Source of the DNA: Halopseudomonas bauzanensis
GTDB lineage: Bacteria; Pseudomonadota; Gammaproteobacteria; Pseudomonadales; Pseudomonadaceae
Reading direction: 5' to 3'
Assembly (NCBI RefSeq): GCF_900114735.1
Contig: NZ_FOUA01000001.1
Location: forward strand, 1,128,278-1,192,277
Length of the DNA stretch: 64,000 bases
In this document: positions 21,317 to 29,953 of the stretch, one piece after another
How positions within the stretch are numbered: the first letter of the stretch is position 1
How the letters are laid out: every line of letters begins with the position of its first letter
Notes under the pieces: generated by a model
The model's input: only the letters and a program-made list of their open reading frames with translations
The model's database searches: none
Told to the model about the DNA's origin: nothing
Translations under genes and position numbers: made by a program

Positions 21317-23698
21317 ATGCAGCAATATAGGCAGCGTAGAAGTCTCGCTCAACTAGGATTGATCAGCACCTTTCTGATGCTGGGTGCGTGCAAGTTCGGT
21401 AGCAGTGGCGGCGGTAGCGATGCTCCCCCTCCAGCCAGTTACAAGGCCACTATCGAACGCACCACCTACGGCATCCCCCATATCACCGCCGACAATTTCG
21501 CCGGCGCAGGATACGGACACGGTTACGCCATCGCGGAGGATAACCTCTGTGTGCTGGCCGATGCCTTCCTTACCTTCCGTGGCGAACGCTCACGTTATTT
21601 CGGGCCAGATGAACCCGCCTCGCTGATGAGCACCTTCGGCTCACCCCCCAACCTGGAGGCGGATTTCTTTTTCCGCTTTGTAGTCGATGATCAACAGGTT
21701 GAGAAATTCAAGGACGCGCAATCCGAGGATGTCCGTGACCTTTTGCACGGCTTTACCGCAGGCTACAACCGTTATGTAACCGAAATACAAGACGGCGGGC
21801 ATGCCGGTCGCCATGCCGATTGCCGCAACCAGGAATGGCTGATGACGGTAACCGAAGACGACCTCATGCGTCGCCTCGTTGGGCTGAACCTGGCCGCCAG
21901 CAGTGCCAACTGGGTACAGGAAATCGCCAGCGCGCAGCCGCCAGCCATCGGCGCGGCCACAATGCGCAGCCGCAGCGCACCGCAGGAATTGAATATCGAT
22001 CCGGAGCGCTTCAAGCTGGGCCGCAAGGAGGGGATCGGCAGCAATACCTTCGCCTTTGGCAGCGACACTACCGAATCCGGTGAGAGCCTGCTGTTTGCCA
22101 ACCCTCATTGGTTTCACCTGGGCATTGACCGCTTCTATCAGATCCACATGACCATCCCTGGAAAACTGGATATTTCCGGGGCCTCCATCATGGGCTCACC
22201 CATGATCCAGATGGGCTTCAACGACAATATCGCCTGGGCGCATACCGTCTCCACCGCCTACCGCTTCACGCTCTATCAGTTACAGCTGGCGAACGGCGAT
22301 CCCACGCGCTACATCCAGGATGGCCAGGAGAAAGCGCTGGAGGCCACCGAGATCACCGTTCAGGTCAAGCAAGCCGATGGCTCTCTGGCCCCCGCCTCAC
22401 GGACGCTATATCGCTCGGCCTACGGTCCGATGATCAACCTGGCAGGCATGGGCCTGCCGGGCTGGAGCGATCAGGCCGCCTTCACCCTGCGCGATATCAA
22501 CCTCGAAAACACCCGAGCCTTCGAGAACTTCTTCGCCTGGAACCAGGCAGAGTCGCTGACCGATTTCTATGACATAACCAGACAGTACGTCGGCATTCCG
22601 TGGGTCAACACCACGGCCATCGGTCGTGGCGATGATCGTGCGCTCTATTCCGACATCACCGCTGTGCCCAACGTACCCGACAGCATGCTGCCCGGCTGCC
22701 TGGCTCAGCCTTATGGACCCATCGTGTTGCAGTTGGTACCAGGCCTGCCGCTATTGGATGGCAGTCGTACCGAGTGTGATTGGCGTACGGATGGCGATTC
22801 GCGGCAGCCTGGCGCCTTCGGCCCCAGCAAGCTGCCCAGCCTGCTCACCAACGACTATGTGGCGAACATGAACGACAGCTACTGGCTGAGCAATCCCGAG
22901 CAACCGCTGACCGGTTTCAACGGCATCATCGGCCGCGAGAACTACCAGCAAACCCTGCGCACGCGCATGGGTCACACCCTGGTCAGGGAACGGCTGGCCG
23001 GTACCGATGGTTTGAACGGCCACTTGGCCAGCAGCGAGAATATCCGCGATATCGTGCTCAACAGCCGGGTCTATAGCGCTGAACTGCTGAAGGACGAAGT
23101 GCTTGCCAGCGTCTGCGACGCCGGTGCGCCCGACACCGAGCAGCAGGCCTGCCAGATCCTGGCCAGCTGGAACAATACCGGCGAGATCGATGCCGTCGGC
23201 GCCCATATCTGGACCGCCTTCTGGATGAACATAGATCTGGCCCCAGGCCAGAGCCTGTATGCCACGCCCTTCGATGCAGCCGATCCGGTCAATACACCAG
23301 CGGGTCTGAGTAGCAATACCAGCGTGCAGGAAGCCGTTCGTAGCGCATTTTCCAGCGCCGTTGCGGAACTGGTGGATGCCAATATCCCGCTCAACGCCAA
23401 GTTGGGTGAGGTGCAGTTCTTCCTCAAACCGGGCAAGCAGATCCCCCAATATGGTGGCGAGGGCGAGGAAGGCTACTTTACCGTGCTGCGTAACACCTAT
23501 ATGCACGTGGTGGATTTCCCCGAAGGTGAACCGGTACGAGCCTATACCTTCCTGAGCAATTCCCAGTCCACCGACCCGGCCAGCCCGCACTACGCTGACT
23601 ACACCGAAGCCTATGCAGACAAGAACTGGCATCGGGTGCCCTTTACCAGAGAGCAGATCGAAGCTGAACGCATTTCCAGCATCGATATCAGCGAGTAA
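21317..23698 (+). CDS. Penicillin acylase (S45) family lipoprotein, possible acyl-homoserine-lactone acylase
   Basis: 793 residues, Ntn-hydrolase of the penicillin amidase family, expected to self-cleave into alpha and beta chains. The N-terminus is a lipoprotein signal (LMLGAC, lipid-bearing Cys25). Family hallmarks: RTTYGIPHITADN and GHGYAIAEDNLC in the alpha chain; the nucleophile context GIGSNTF with Ser242 as predicted beta-chain start; the catalytic-Asn context NMNDSYWLSNP. Relatives include PvdQ/QuiP AHL acylases, aculeacin acylases and penicillin G acylases, and the substrate cannot be told from sequence. A good ribosome site (AGGAAAGGAAC) precedes the ATG. It forms a single-gene unit between two terminators. 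Confidence 0.9.
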   Translation: MQQYRQRRSLAQLGLISTFLMLGACKFGSSGGGSDAPPPASYKATIERTTYGIPHITADNFAGAGYGHGYAIAEDNLCVLADAFLTFRGERSRYFGPDEPASLMSTFGSPPNLEADFFFRFVVDDQQVEKFKDAQSEDVRDLLHGFTAGYNRYVTEIQDGGHAGRHADCRNQEWLMTVTEDDLMRRLVGLNLAASSANWVQEIASAQPPAIGAATMRSRSAPQELNIDPERFKLGRKEGIGSNTFAFGSDTTESGESLLFANPHWFHLGIDRFYQIHMTIPGKLDISGASIMGSPMIQMGFNDNIAWAHTVSTAYRFTLYQLQLANGDPTRYIQDGQEKALEATEITVQVKQADGSLAPASRTLYRSAYGPMINLAGMGLPGWSDQAAFTLRDINLENTRAFENFFAWNQAESLTDFYDITRQYVGIPWVNTTAIGRGDDRALYSDITAVPNVPDSMLPGCLAQPYGPIVLQLVPGLPLLDGSRTECDWRTDGDSRQPGAFGPSKLPSLLTNDYVANMNDSYWLSNPEQPLTGFNGIIGRENYQQTLRTRMGHTLVRERLAGTDGLNGHLASSENIRDIVLNSRVYSAELLKDEVLASVCDAGAPDTEQQACQILASWNNTGEIDAVGAHIWTAFWMNIDLAPGQSLYATPFDAADPVNTPAGLSSNTSVQEAVRSAFSSAVAELVDANIPLNAKLGEVQFFLKPGKQIPQYGGEGEEGYFTVLRNTYMHVVDFPEGEPVRAYTFLSNSQSTDPASPHYADYTEAYADKNWHRVPFTREQIEAERISSIDISE

Positions 23699-23706
23699 AC
23701 TCACCT

Positions 23707-23736
23707 GCCTGCAAGGTGCCCCGGTGCCTTGCAGGC
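23707..23736 (+). terminator. Probable terminator after the acylase gene
   Basis: GCCTGCAAGG (23707-23716) pairs perfectly with CCTTGCAGGC (23727-23736), eight bases past the stop codon. The following bases are C-rich, so termination may be inefficient. Confidence 0.5.
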
Positions 23737-23763
23737 TCCCCCACCCGCTGCCGCACAGCAGCC

Positions 23764-23792
23764 TAGCCAGAGCCAACCGCAGTCCGTATAAT
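23764..23792 (+). promoter_or_regulatory. tRNA promoter
   Basis: TAGCCA (-35, 23764-23769) and a perfect TATAAT (23787-23792) are separated by 17 bp, 20 bases before the mature tRNA 5' end. Confidence 0.6.
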
Positions 23793-23812
23793 CCGCGACT
23801 GTTGTAATAAGT

Positions 23813-23889
23813 GGGCCTATAGCTCAGTTGGTCAGAGCAGTCGACTCATAATCGATTGGTCGTAGGTTCAAGTCCTACTGGGCCCACCA
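23813..23889 (+). tRNA. tRNA with CAT anticodon, probably tRNA-Ile2
   Basis: 77 bases with encoded CCA. Acceptor GGGCCTA/TGGGCCC; D stem GCTC/GAGC; anticodon stem GTCGA/TCGAT with loop CTCATAA (anticodon CAT); T stem GTAGG/CCTAC with loop TTCAAGT. CAT is shared by tRNA-Met and by tRNA-Ile2, whose C34 is changed to lysidine to read AUA. The anticodon arm and variable loop (CTCATAATCG, TTGGTC) resemble E. coli ileX, which also lies downstream of rpoD, so I favour Ile2; elongator Met is the alternative. Confidence 0.95.
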
Positions 23890-23907
23890 TTTTGACGTTG
23901 CAGTGAA

Positions 23908-25083
23908 TTACAACGAAGCGACAGCATCAGCCTCCGCCTCGTCCTCCGCTTTTCCCAGTCGCCAACTCATCGCCAGCACCACCAGCGCACCCACCGCCAT
24001 GCAGATCCAGGCCCATTCCAGCGAGGCCATGGTGTCTCTGATGACGCCCGCCAAGAGTGGCATCAACGCTGCGATGGCATAACCACCACCCTGCACAAAA
24101 GCCAGCAACGCGCCGGCCTGGGCTGGGGAATCCGCGTGGTCCAGGGTGACGATCAGAGACAGCGGGAAGAGTGCGCCGATGCCCAGGCCCAGCAGCACAA
24201 TGGCCGGCAGCATGAGCGATATGGGCGCCAGAATCAGACAACCCAGGCCCGCCAGTACAAACAGGATGACGACGGTCAGCAACGGCCGGCGGTCCGGGAA
24301 GCGGTGCACCAGGGTTGATACGGCCAGCCCGGCGACGACTTCCATGGCTGACAATGTACCGAGCAGGTAACCCGCGTGAACCGAGGTGAATCCCAGGTCG
24401 ATGTAGTAGGCTGGCAACCACGCAAGGGCCAGGGTGTATGCGCTGGTGCCGATGCCGAAGAAGGCCAGCAGGTACCAGGCCCGGGTGCTACGGTAGGGCA
24501 GCACCACACGGTCCGCTGTACGCTCGCGACCGCCGGCGTAGCGTATCCAGGCGATCAGCGCCAGCAAGGCAGGAATCAGCGCGATGCCCAGCACCAGCTG
24601 CCAGCCACCGACAGCCGCCGCCGGGGCCGCTCCGGCGGCGGCTATCACCGCCCCACCCATGATGCCGGTGGTGAACAACCCCATGAGCGAGCCTGCCCGC
24701 TCGGGATGGTTTCTTTTCAGCCAGGCCGGCATCAGCGCCTGGACCATGGCGATGCCAGTGCCGGCAACGGCTGCCGAGACGATCAACCAGTTGCCTGAAT
24801 CAATCACGAATCTCGCGGCGCTGGCCAGGGTGATCAACAGCATGCCGAGTGCTATTCCCCTCACCTCCCCTACCCAGCGCTGCAACCACGGACCAGCAAG
24901 AGCGCATACGCCCATCAGCACGACCGGCAATGTCGTCAACAGCCCCGCCTGGGTACTGCTGAGGCCCAGATCCCGTTGGAGTATTTCCAGCAACGGGCCG
25001 ATGGCAGCCATGATCGGCCGGAGATTGAAACCAATAAGCAAGGCAAGTCCCGCAATCAGCGAGTACCGAGGAGAAGTAGACAT
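23908..25083 (-). CDS. MFS transporter, CynX/NimT-like
   Basis: 391 residues, about 12 hydrophobic segments, with the CynX-family N-terminus (LIAGLALLIGFNLRPIMAAIGPLL). Family members export or import small anions and nitroimidazole-type compounds; the substrate here is unknown. It lies downstream of the TetR gene on the same strand, with a 139-base gap holding a small hairpin, so it could be an independent unit or a readthrough member. It converges on the tRNA gene. Confidence 0.85.
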   Translation of the reverse strand: MSTSPRYSLIAGLALLIGFNLRPIMAAIGPLLEILQRDLGLSSTQAGLLTTLPVVLMGVCALAGPWLQRWVGEVRGIALGMLLITLASAARFVIDSGNWLIVSAAVAGTGIAMVQALMPAWLKRNHPERAGSLMGLFTTGIMGGAVIAAAGAAPAAAVGGWQLVLGIALIPALLALIAWIRYAGGRERTADRVVLPYRSTRAWYLLAFFGIGTSAYTLALAWLPAYYIDLGFTSVHAGYLLGTLSAMEVVAGLAVSTLVHRFPDRRPLLTVVILFVLAGLGCLILAPISLMLPAIVLLGLGIGALFPLSLIVTLDHADSPAQAGALLAFVQGGGYAIAALMPLLAGVIRDTMASLEWAWICMAVGALVVLAMSWRLGKAEDEAEADAVASL

Positions 25084-25194
25084 GAATTATTTCCAGGAGG
25101 GGGAGCGCGGGCGGTACTTTAACACAGCCGGCGCGCCGGTTCTGGAGCCGCGGTGCTGATAAGGTGTAAAGCGGGGTAGGTTCCAGCGAGCCGC

Positions 25195-25209
25195 GTCATC
25201 ATGGATGAC
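25195..25209. other. Small hairpin after the TetR gene
   Basis: GTCATC-ATG-GATGAC, just past the tetR-family stop on the minus strand. Short, without a T-run; a weak terminator or chance. Confidence 0.3.
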
Positions 25210-25222
25210 ACCGCATCGAGTT

Positions 25223-25861
25223 TCAAACCTGGTCAGGCACTCTCCCCCGCGCATTTCTGGCAACCATCCCTGTTATCACCTCCACCAGCTCACCCTTGGC
25301 CTGCTCGGCTGTAATCTCACCGCAGACAGCGGCCGCCGAAAGCGCTTCGGCCGCCCCCAACATCCCGTGCAGACTGGCCAGCTTCAGCTCGCCACCTGCG
25401 AATGGCGAAAATAGCTCCTGGCATTTGTTCAGAAAAACCGCTTCATATTCGCGTTTGATTTTTTCCAGCTCTGGAGTGCTCGCCAACGCCGCAATCACAC
25501 CGGGGATTTCCCGCCCTTGAAGCAGCACACAGTCGATATAGGACGAAGCCACAACCGTGGCCCGGCTCAAGAGCGTCGGATCGCTAGCCTGGATAGCAGC
25601 ATCCATGATGGACGTCTGGCGCAGATCGAAATCCTTGTACAGAGCCGCGAGCAGCCCCGAACGGGTTGCGAAATGGTCGTAGACCACCGGTTTAGTCACC
25701 CCGGCCTGCTCAGCGAGCCGGCCTAGCGTCAGGGCGTCAGTGCCTTCGTCGCTAACCAGTTGCCATGCCACATCCAGCAACTGGCGTAGCCGCTCCTCCC
25801 GGGTCAGCCGACGGCGCGGCCTGGACGATCCATCTTTTTGATCTTTGCTGGTTATTGACAT
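25223..25861 (-). CDS. TetR/AcrR family transcriptional regulator
   Basis: 212 residues. The N-terminal helix-turn-helix (about residues 38-64: LTLGRLAEQAGVTKPVVYDHF) is typical of TetR repressors; the C-terminal two thirds is a variable helical ligand domain. It is divergent from a flavodoxin-like quinone oxidoreductase across 90 bases that contain paired repeats, the usual layout of a repressor controlling itself and its neighbour. The ligand is not predictable. Confidence 0.9.
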   Translation of the reverse strand: MSITSKDQKDGSSRPRRRLTREERLRQLLDVAWQLVSDEGTDALTLGRLAEQAGVTKPVVYDHFATRSGLLAALYKDFDLRQTSIMDAAIQASDPTLLSRATVVASSYIDCVLLQGREIPGVIAALASTPELEKIKREYEAVFLNKCQELFSPFAGGELKLASLHGMLGAAEALSAAAVCGEITAEQAKGELVEVITGMVARNARGRVPDQV

Positions 25862-25862
25862 C

Positions 25863-25912
25863 GCTATATACCATTAGTAACTTATGGGCGTAACTTACCA
25901 AAAGTATATAGC
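25863..25912. promoter_or_regulatory. Candidate TetR operator region (inverted and direct repeats)
   Basis: Between the divergent genes, GCTATATAC (25863-25871) and GTATATAGC (25904-25912) form a perfect 9-bp inverted repeat with a 32-base spacer. Inside it GTAACTTA occurs twice in direct orientation (25877-25884 and 25890-25897), 13 bp apart. The symmetry around the divergent starts fits control of both genes by the TetR protein (inference). Confidence 0.45.
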
Positions 25913-25951
25913 CGCCACGCTGGCGGTTCAAACTTTCACAGAGGTTTCGCC

Positions 25952-26569
25952 ATGCATACACTCATCGTAGTCGCTCACCCAGAGCTTGAGTCGCTGACTC
26001 AGGCCGTCGCATCGCATATAGCCAAGGGCATTACGTGTGCACAACCACAGCATACGTTCGAGATAGCCGACTTGGCGCAGGAAGGCTTCGACCCTCGCTT
26101 CACCGCAGCCGACCTGACTGTACACCGCACACAAGCATCACCTGCTGCCGATGTGCAGTCAGAGCAGACCAGAATCGATCGCGCCGACGCCTTGGTATTG
26201 GTATATCCCGTTTACTGGTGGAGCATGCCCGCGCTTATGAAGGGATGGATAGACCGGGTGTTCTCGAACGGCTGGGCCTTCGATTTCAGTCCGGGAGGCG
26301 CCCTGATTAAAAAGCTGGCGTACCTGAACGTCCACCTGGTAGGTATCGGCGGCGCCGATCCGGGGACCTTCGAGCGGCATGGCTATGCAGCGGCCATGAA
26401 GACACAAATCGACCATGGCATCTTCAATTATTGCGGCGCAAAGGTGTTGAGCTCGCACCTGCTATTGGACAGTGAAACCGCTGACTCGACGAAGATATTG
26501 CAAGCAGCCCAGCAGATCGGCCACGAGATGGTTGCCGTGGATACCCATCGCCAGGTCGAGCACGCGTAA
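25952..26569 (+). CDS. NAD(P)H dehydrogenase (quinone), flavodoxin-like fold
   Basis: 205 residues of the NQO1/KefF/MdaB-type family: FMN-dependent two-electron reduction of quinones or electrophiles in the cytoplasm. Motifs: N-terminal LIVVAHPELESLTQAV (phosphate-binding region) and VLVYPVYWWSMPALMKGWID. The context with a divergent TetR gene suggests induction by quinone-like or electrophilic compounds (inference). Confidence 0.88.
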   Translation: MHTLIVVAHPELESLTQAVASHIAKGITCAQPQHTFEIADLAQEGFDPRFTAADLTVHRTQASPAADVQSEQTRIDRADALVLVYPVYWWSMPALMKGWIDRVFSNGWAFDFSPGGALIKKLAYLNVHLVGIGGADPGTFERHGYAAAMKTQIDHGIFNYCGAKVLSSHLLLDSETADSTKILQAAQQIGHEMVAVDTHRQVEHA

Positions 26570-26575
26570 CTGGAG

Positions 26576-26611
26576 TCTGAGAGCAGCCGCCCTTAGGCGG
26601 CAGCTCTCAGA
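26576..26611. terminator. Bidirectional hairpin between convergent genes
   Basis: TCTGAGAGC (26576-26584) pairs with GCTCTCAGA (26603-26611); inside it GCCGCC pairs with GGCGGC around CTTA, with one A/A mismatch. A 15-bp stem seven bases after the oxidoreductase stop, facing the RND operon end. Confidence 0.65.
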
Positions 26612-26710
26612 CAGCCGTGGGCCGCGCTGTTGATGCAGTCGCACAGAGATCCATAACGACTAAAACAATGGCACGGCTTAGGTAAACCACCGAGCAGCCC
26701 CCCGCCCAAC

Positions 26711-29700
26711 TCAATCCAGCACTTTCTCCTCACCCGCATCCGCCGGGGTCAATAGCACATACAGCGCCGGCACCACGAACAGCGCCAGCACCGACACCGA
26801 TAGCAGTCCAAAAATAATCACCAACGTCAGTGGTCGATAGAAGGCACTACTGACCGCCAGCGGCACCAGGCCGACAATGGTGGTGATGGCCGTGGTGAGC
26901 AGCGGTCGCAGACGCCGGGCGGAGCCGGCCGCGGCGGCTTCGGGGACGGTCATGCCGTCCTTCAGGTAGTTATTCATGGTATCGACCATGATAATGCCGT
27001 TGTTGATGGCGATCCCGATCAGCGAGACCAAGCCAATCATGGCGAAGAACGAGAAGGTGATGTCGAAGGCCCAGAAGCCGAGGGCAGAGCCAATGACGGC
27101 CAGCGGCATGGTCGCGAAGATGATGAAAGCCTGACGGAAGCTGCTGAACAGGATGACCAGCACACCGACGATCAGCACCACGGCAATGATCAGCGCCACC
27201 AGGGCCGAGGCGAAGGTTTCGGTGGTATCCGCTGCTTCCCCGCCGATCACGGCACGGTAGCCGGAGGGCCATTGTTGCTGCAGCTCGTCCAGCCGGGGCT
27301 GCACTTCGGCAAAGACTTCACCCACGGTGCGCCCTTCGTTCTTGGCCATGACGGTCAGCGCCCGCTCACCACCGACGTGAGAGATAGCGATAGCCGCTTC
27401 GGACTGGGTGGGGTTGAGTAGCTGTTGCATGGCGACGGAACGGCCATCCTGGGTGAAGGCACGTACTCGCGTGAGCTCTTCAGTACTGCGCGGTCCGCCC
27501 GCCTCGCCCGGGCGGCTGGGCCATTCAGTGCCCAGGCGGATATCGATGTTGTCGTCACCATCGGCGGTGACGAAGGTACCGACTTCGTCGGAACTGAAGG
27601 CAATGCGCAGCTGTGAAGCCAGATCACCGTGGTCGATGCCGAAGAAGTTGGCCGCTTCGCGGTCGGGCTGCAGGGCCAGTTGCGGTTTGAGCATGCCGAT
27701 GTTATCGCGCACATCCACCACGCCCTGGGTATCGGCCAGCAGCGCCTGGACCTCGCGGGACAGGCGCAGCAGTTCGTCCATATCGGCACCGATCAGCTGG
27801 ATCTCGATGGGATCACCCGCACTGGGGCTACTTGATTCCGGAACAACCAGCAACTGCGCGGCGGCAACATGCGCATTCAGATAGGCCGACAGCTCGCGGC
27901 GCAACTCATCGGCCAGCTCATAAGACGGAGCGTCGCGTTCCTCCAGTGGGCGGAAGGTGGCGGAGAAGCCGATAAAATTCTCCGCTTCGCTGGGCTGCAG
28001 GTTGGAGGCCATCGAGCCGCCGGCGAAGGGACTCTTGAGGCCCACCAGCTTCACCACATTCTCGAAATACGGTTTGTCGCGCAGGATAGCGCCAATGTCA
28101 TCGGCGACCGCCTGGGAAGCTTCCAGCTGCACCGTGGGCGGCAGCTCGATGTTGATACCCAGGCGCTCGCCGTCCGTCGCGGGGAAGAGTTCGACCCGCG
28201 CCTGGGTAAAGGCCCACATGGAGAAAATGAACAGCACAATGGCGCCGAGCAACCACAGCCAGGCTTGCCGACGCTGCCGTACGACCCAGCGGGCGTTCCA
28301 CTGCTCCAGCCCATCGACGGCACGCCGGGTAATCCGGTCGGACAATCCCTGACGCTGCGGGTCTTCAGCTTTGCGCTGCCTACCCAGCAAGGCGCGGGCC
28401 AGCGGCAAGGTGCACAACATGGCAACGATGAAAGAGAGGATCAGGCAGACCACCGTGGTGGTCGGCAACACCCGGATGAATTCGCCCACGGTGCCGCTGA
28501 TCGACATCAGCGGCGCCAGCGCGAGGATGGTCGTCAACTGTGCGGCAAAGGCGGGCAAGGCGTAGCGCTTGACGGTCGCCAGCACGGCCTGGCCGAAGGT
28601 CTTGCCGCCGTTGTAGATCTCGTCGTGCAGCCCTTCCAGCAGAACGATGAAGACGTCGACGATCATCACCAGCGCGATCACCATGCCGATGACCACCAGC
28701 TCGTTGAGCGAATAGCCCATCAACATGATGATCAGCAGCACCCCGGCAAAGGTCACCGGCACTGACAGGCCGGCCAGGATTGCCTCGCGCCAGGCAATCG
28801 TCAGCAACAGGATGATGAACACCACGGCCATGGTCTGCAGGGCGCTGAAGAACACCTCGGCCAGCGACTCCATGATCTGGTTTGCCTCATCCTGGATGAT
28901 GCTGTATTCCAGACCGGAAGGCCAGGCTCCTGCGTCCTGCATCCGCTCCAACGCGGAATGCAGATTCGCTACCAGATTCACGGTGTCAGCACCGGGGGTC
29001 TTGCGGACCGAGAGCTCCAGGGACGCGGCGTACTCTTCGCCGTTCGCGCTGAAAAAAGCCCGGGAAGTTTCGGTTTCCTGCATGCGGCGCACTGAGGCCA
29101 CTTCATCCAGACGTACGGGGCGGTCGGCGCCCGGGCCACTGAGCCGCGCCACCGGCAACGCACGCAGGTCGTCCACATCATGGAAGCGCCCTTCCAGACG
29201 CACCACGGCCCCGATATCATCGCTGCGGATCTCACCGAATGGCTGCTCCACGTTGGCCTGCTGCACCGCATTGCGCACGGCTGACGGCGACAACCCCAGC
29301 GCCAGTAGCCGCTCAGGGCGCAGCAGTATCTGAACGATTTCCTCACGCTCCCCGCCAATGTTCACTTCATTGACGCCGGGCACGCGCTCCAGCTCATCGC
29401 GAATGCGCCTGGCCTGCTGGTTCATGGTTGCAGAGCCCGCCTCACCATGCAGGGTGAAGGTAAGAATCGGACGATCATCGACCGAGGCCTGTTTGATCGT
29501 CGGCCGCTCCACGTCTGCCGGCAGTTCCGCCTCGGCGTCAGCCACCGCGGCCCGCAACCGAGTCATGGCATCGATGGGGTCGGCCGAGGCGTCGAATTCG
29601 ACGGATATGACCGAGAAGGAATCGTAGGAAGCGCTGTCAACTTTACGCACCCCCTCCAGGGTGGTGACCTCGTCCTCGATGAAGTCAGTGACCTGTTCCT

Positions 29701-29953
29701 CGATGGTACGGGGATCGGCGCCGGGCCAGGTGGTGGTGATGGTGGCCTGAGGGATATTCAGATCCGGCAGCGACTCCTTGACCAGTTGCATATAGGCCAT
29801 CAGCCCACCGAGCAACAATGTGATCAGTAACAGAATGCCGAAGATCGGTTGCAGGAAGAAGAAGCGCGCCAACGGGTGGGCCGTGCGTACCTCTTCGCTT
29901 TCCTGCCGCGGGGTCGCCGGGAGCGCACCGTCCGGACTGTTGGCGGTGCTCAT
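26711..29953 (-). CDS. RND-family efflux permease with altered proton-relay residues
   Basis: 1080 residues, AcrB-like architecture: TM1 (about 35-55), large periplasmic loop, TM2-6, a second TM7, a second loop, and TM8-12. By alignment of TM4 (GMVIALVMIVDVFIVLLEG) with AcrB, Asp407 is kept (D433) but Asp408 is Val434; in TM10 (LIGIAINNGIIMVD) Lys940 is Asn984. It is the last gene of an outer membrane factor-adaptor-permease operon and overlaps the adaptor by four bases. A secondary-active exporter is the most likely role; the substrate is unknown and energy coupling may differ from AcrB. Confidence 0.9.
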   Translation of the reverse strand: MSTANSPDGALPATPRQESEEVRTAHPLARFFFLQPIFGILLLITLLLGGLMAYMQLVKESLPDLNIPQATITTTWPGADPRTIEEQVTDFIEDEVTTLEGVRKVDSASYDSFSVISVEFDASADPIDAMTRLRAAVADAEAELPADVERPTIKQASVDDRPILTFTLHGEAGSATMNQQARRIRDELERVPGVNEVNIGGEREEIVQILLRPERLLALGLSPSAVRNAVQQANVEQPFGEIRSDDIGAVVRLEGRFHDVDDLRALPVARLSGPGADRPVRLDEVASVRRMQETETSRAFFSANGEEYAASLELSVRKTPGADTVNLVANLHSALERMQDAGAWPSGLEYSIIQDEANQIMESLAEVFFSALQTMAVVFIILLLTIAWREAILAGLSVPVTFAGVLLIIMLMGYSLNELVVIGMVIALVMIVDVFIVLLEGLHDEIYNGGKTFGQAVLATVKRYALPAFAAQLTTILALAPLMSISGTVGEFIRVLPTTTVVCLILSFIVAMLCTLPLARALLGRQRKAEDPQRQGLSDRITRRAVDGLEQWNARWVVRQRRQAWLWLLGAIVLFIFSMWAFTQARVELFPATDGERLGINIELPPTVQLEASQAVADDIGAILRDKPYFENVVKLVGLKSPFAGGSMASNLQPSEAENFIGFSATFRPLEERDAPSYELADELRRELSAYLNAHVAAAQLLVVPESSSPSAGDPIEIQLIGADMDELLRLSREVQALLADTQGVVDVRDNIGMLKPQLALQPDREAANFFGIDHGDLASQLRIAFSSDEVGTFVTADGDDNIDIRLGTEWPSRPGEAGGPRSTEELTRVRAFTQDGRSVAMQQLLNPTQSEAAIAISHVGGERALTVMAKNEGRTVGEVFAEVQPRLDELQQQWPSGYRAVIGGEAADTTETFASALVALIIAVVLIVGVLVILFSSFRQAFIIFATMPLAVIGSALGFWAFDITFSFFAMIGLVSLIGIAINNGIIMVDTMNNYLKDGMTVPEAAAAGSARRLRPLLTTAITTIVGLVPLAVSSAFYRPLTLVIIFGLLSVSVLALFVVPALYVLLTPADAGEEKVLD

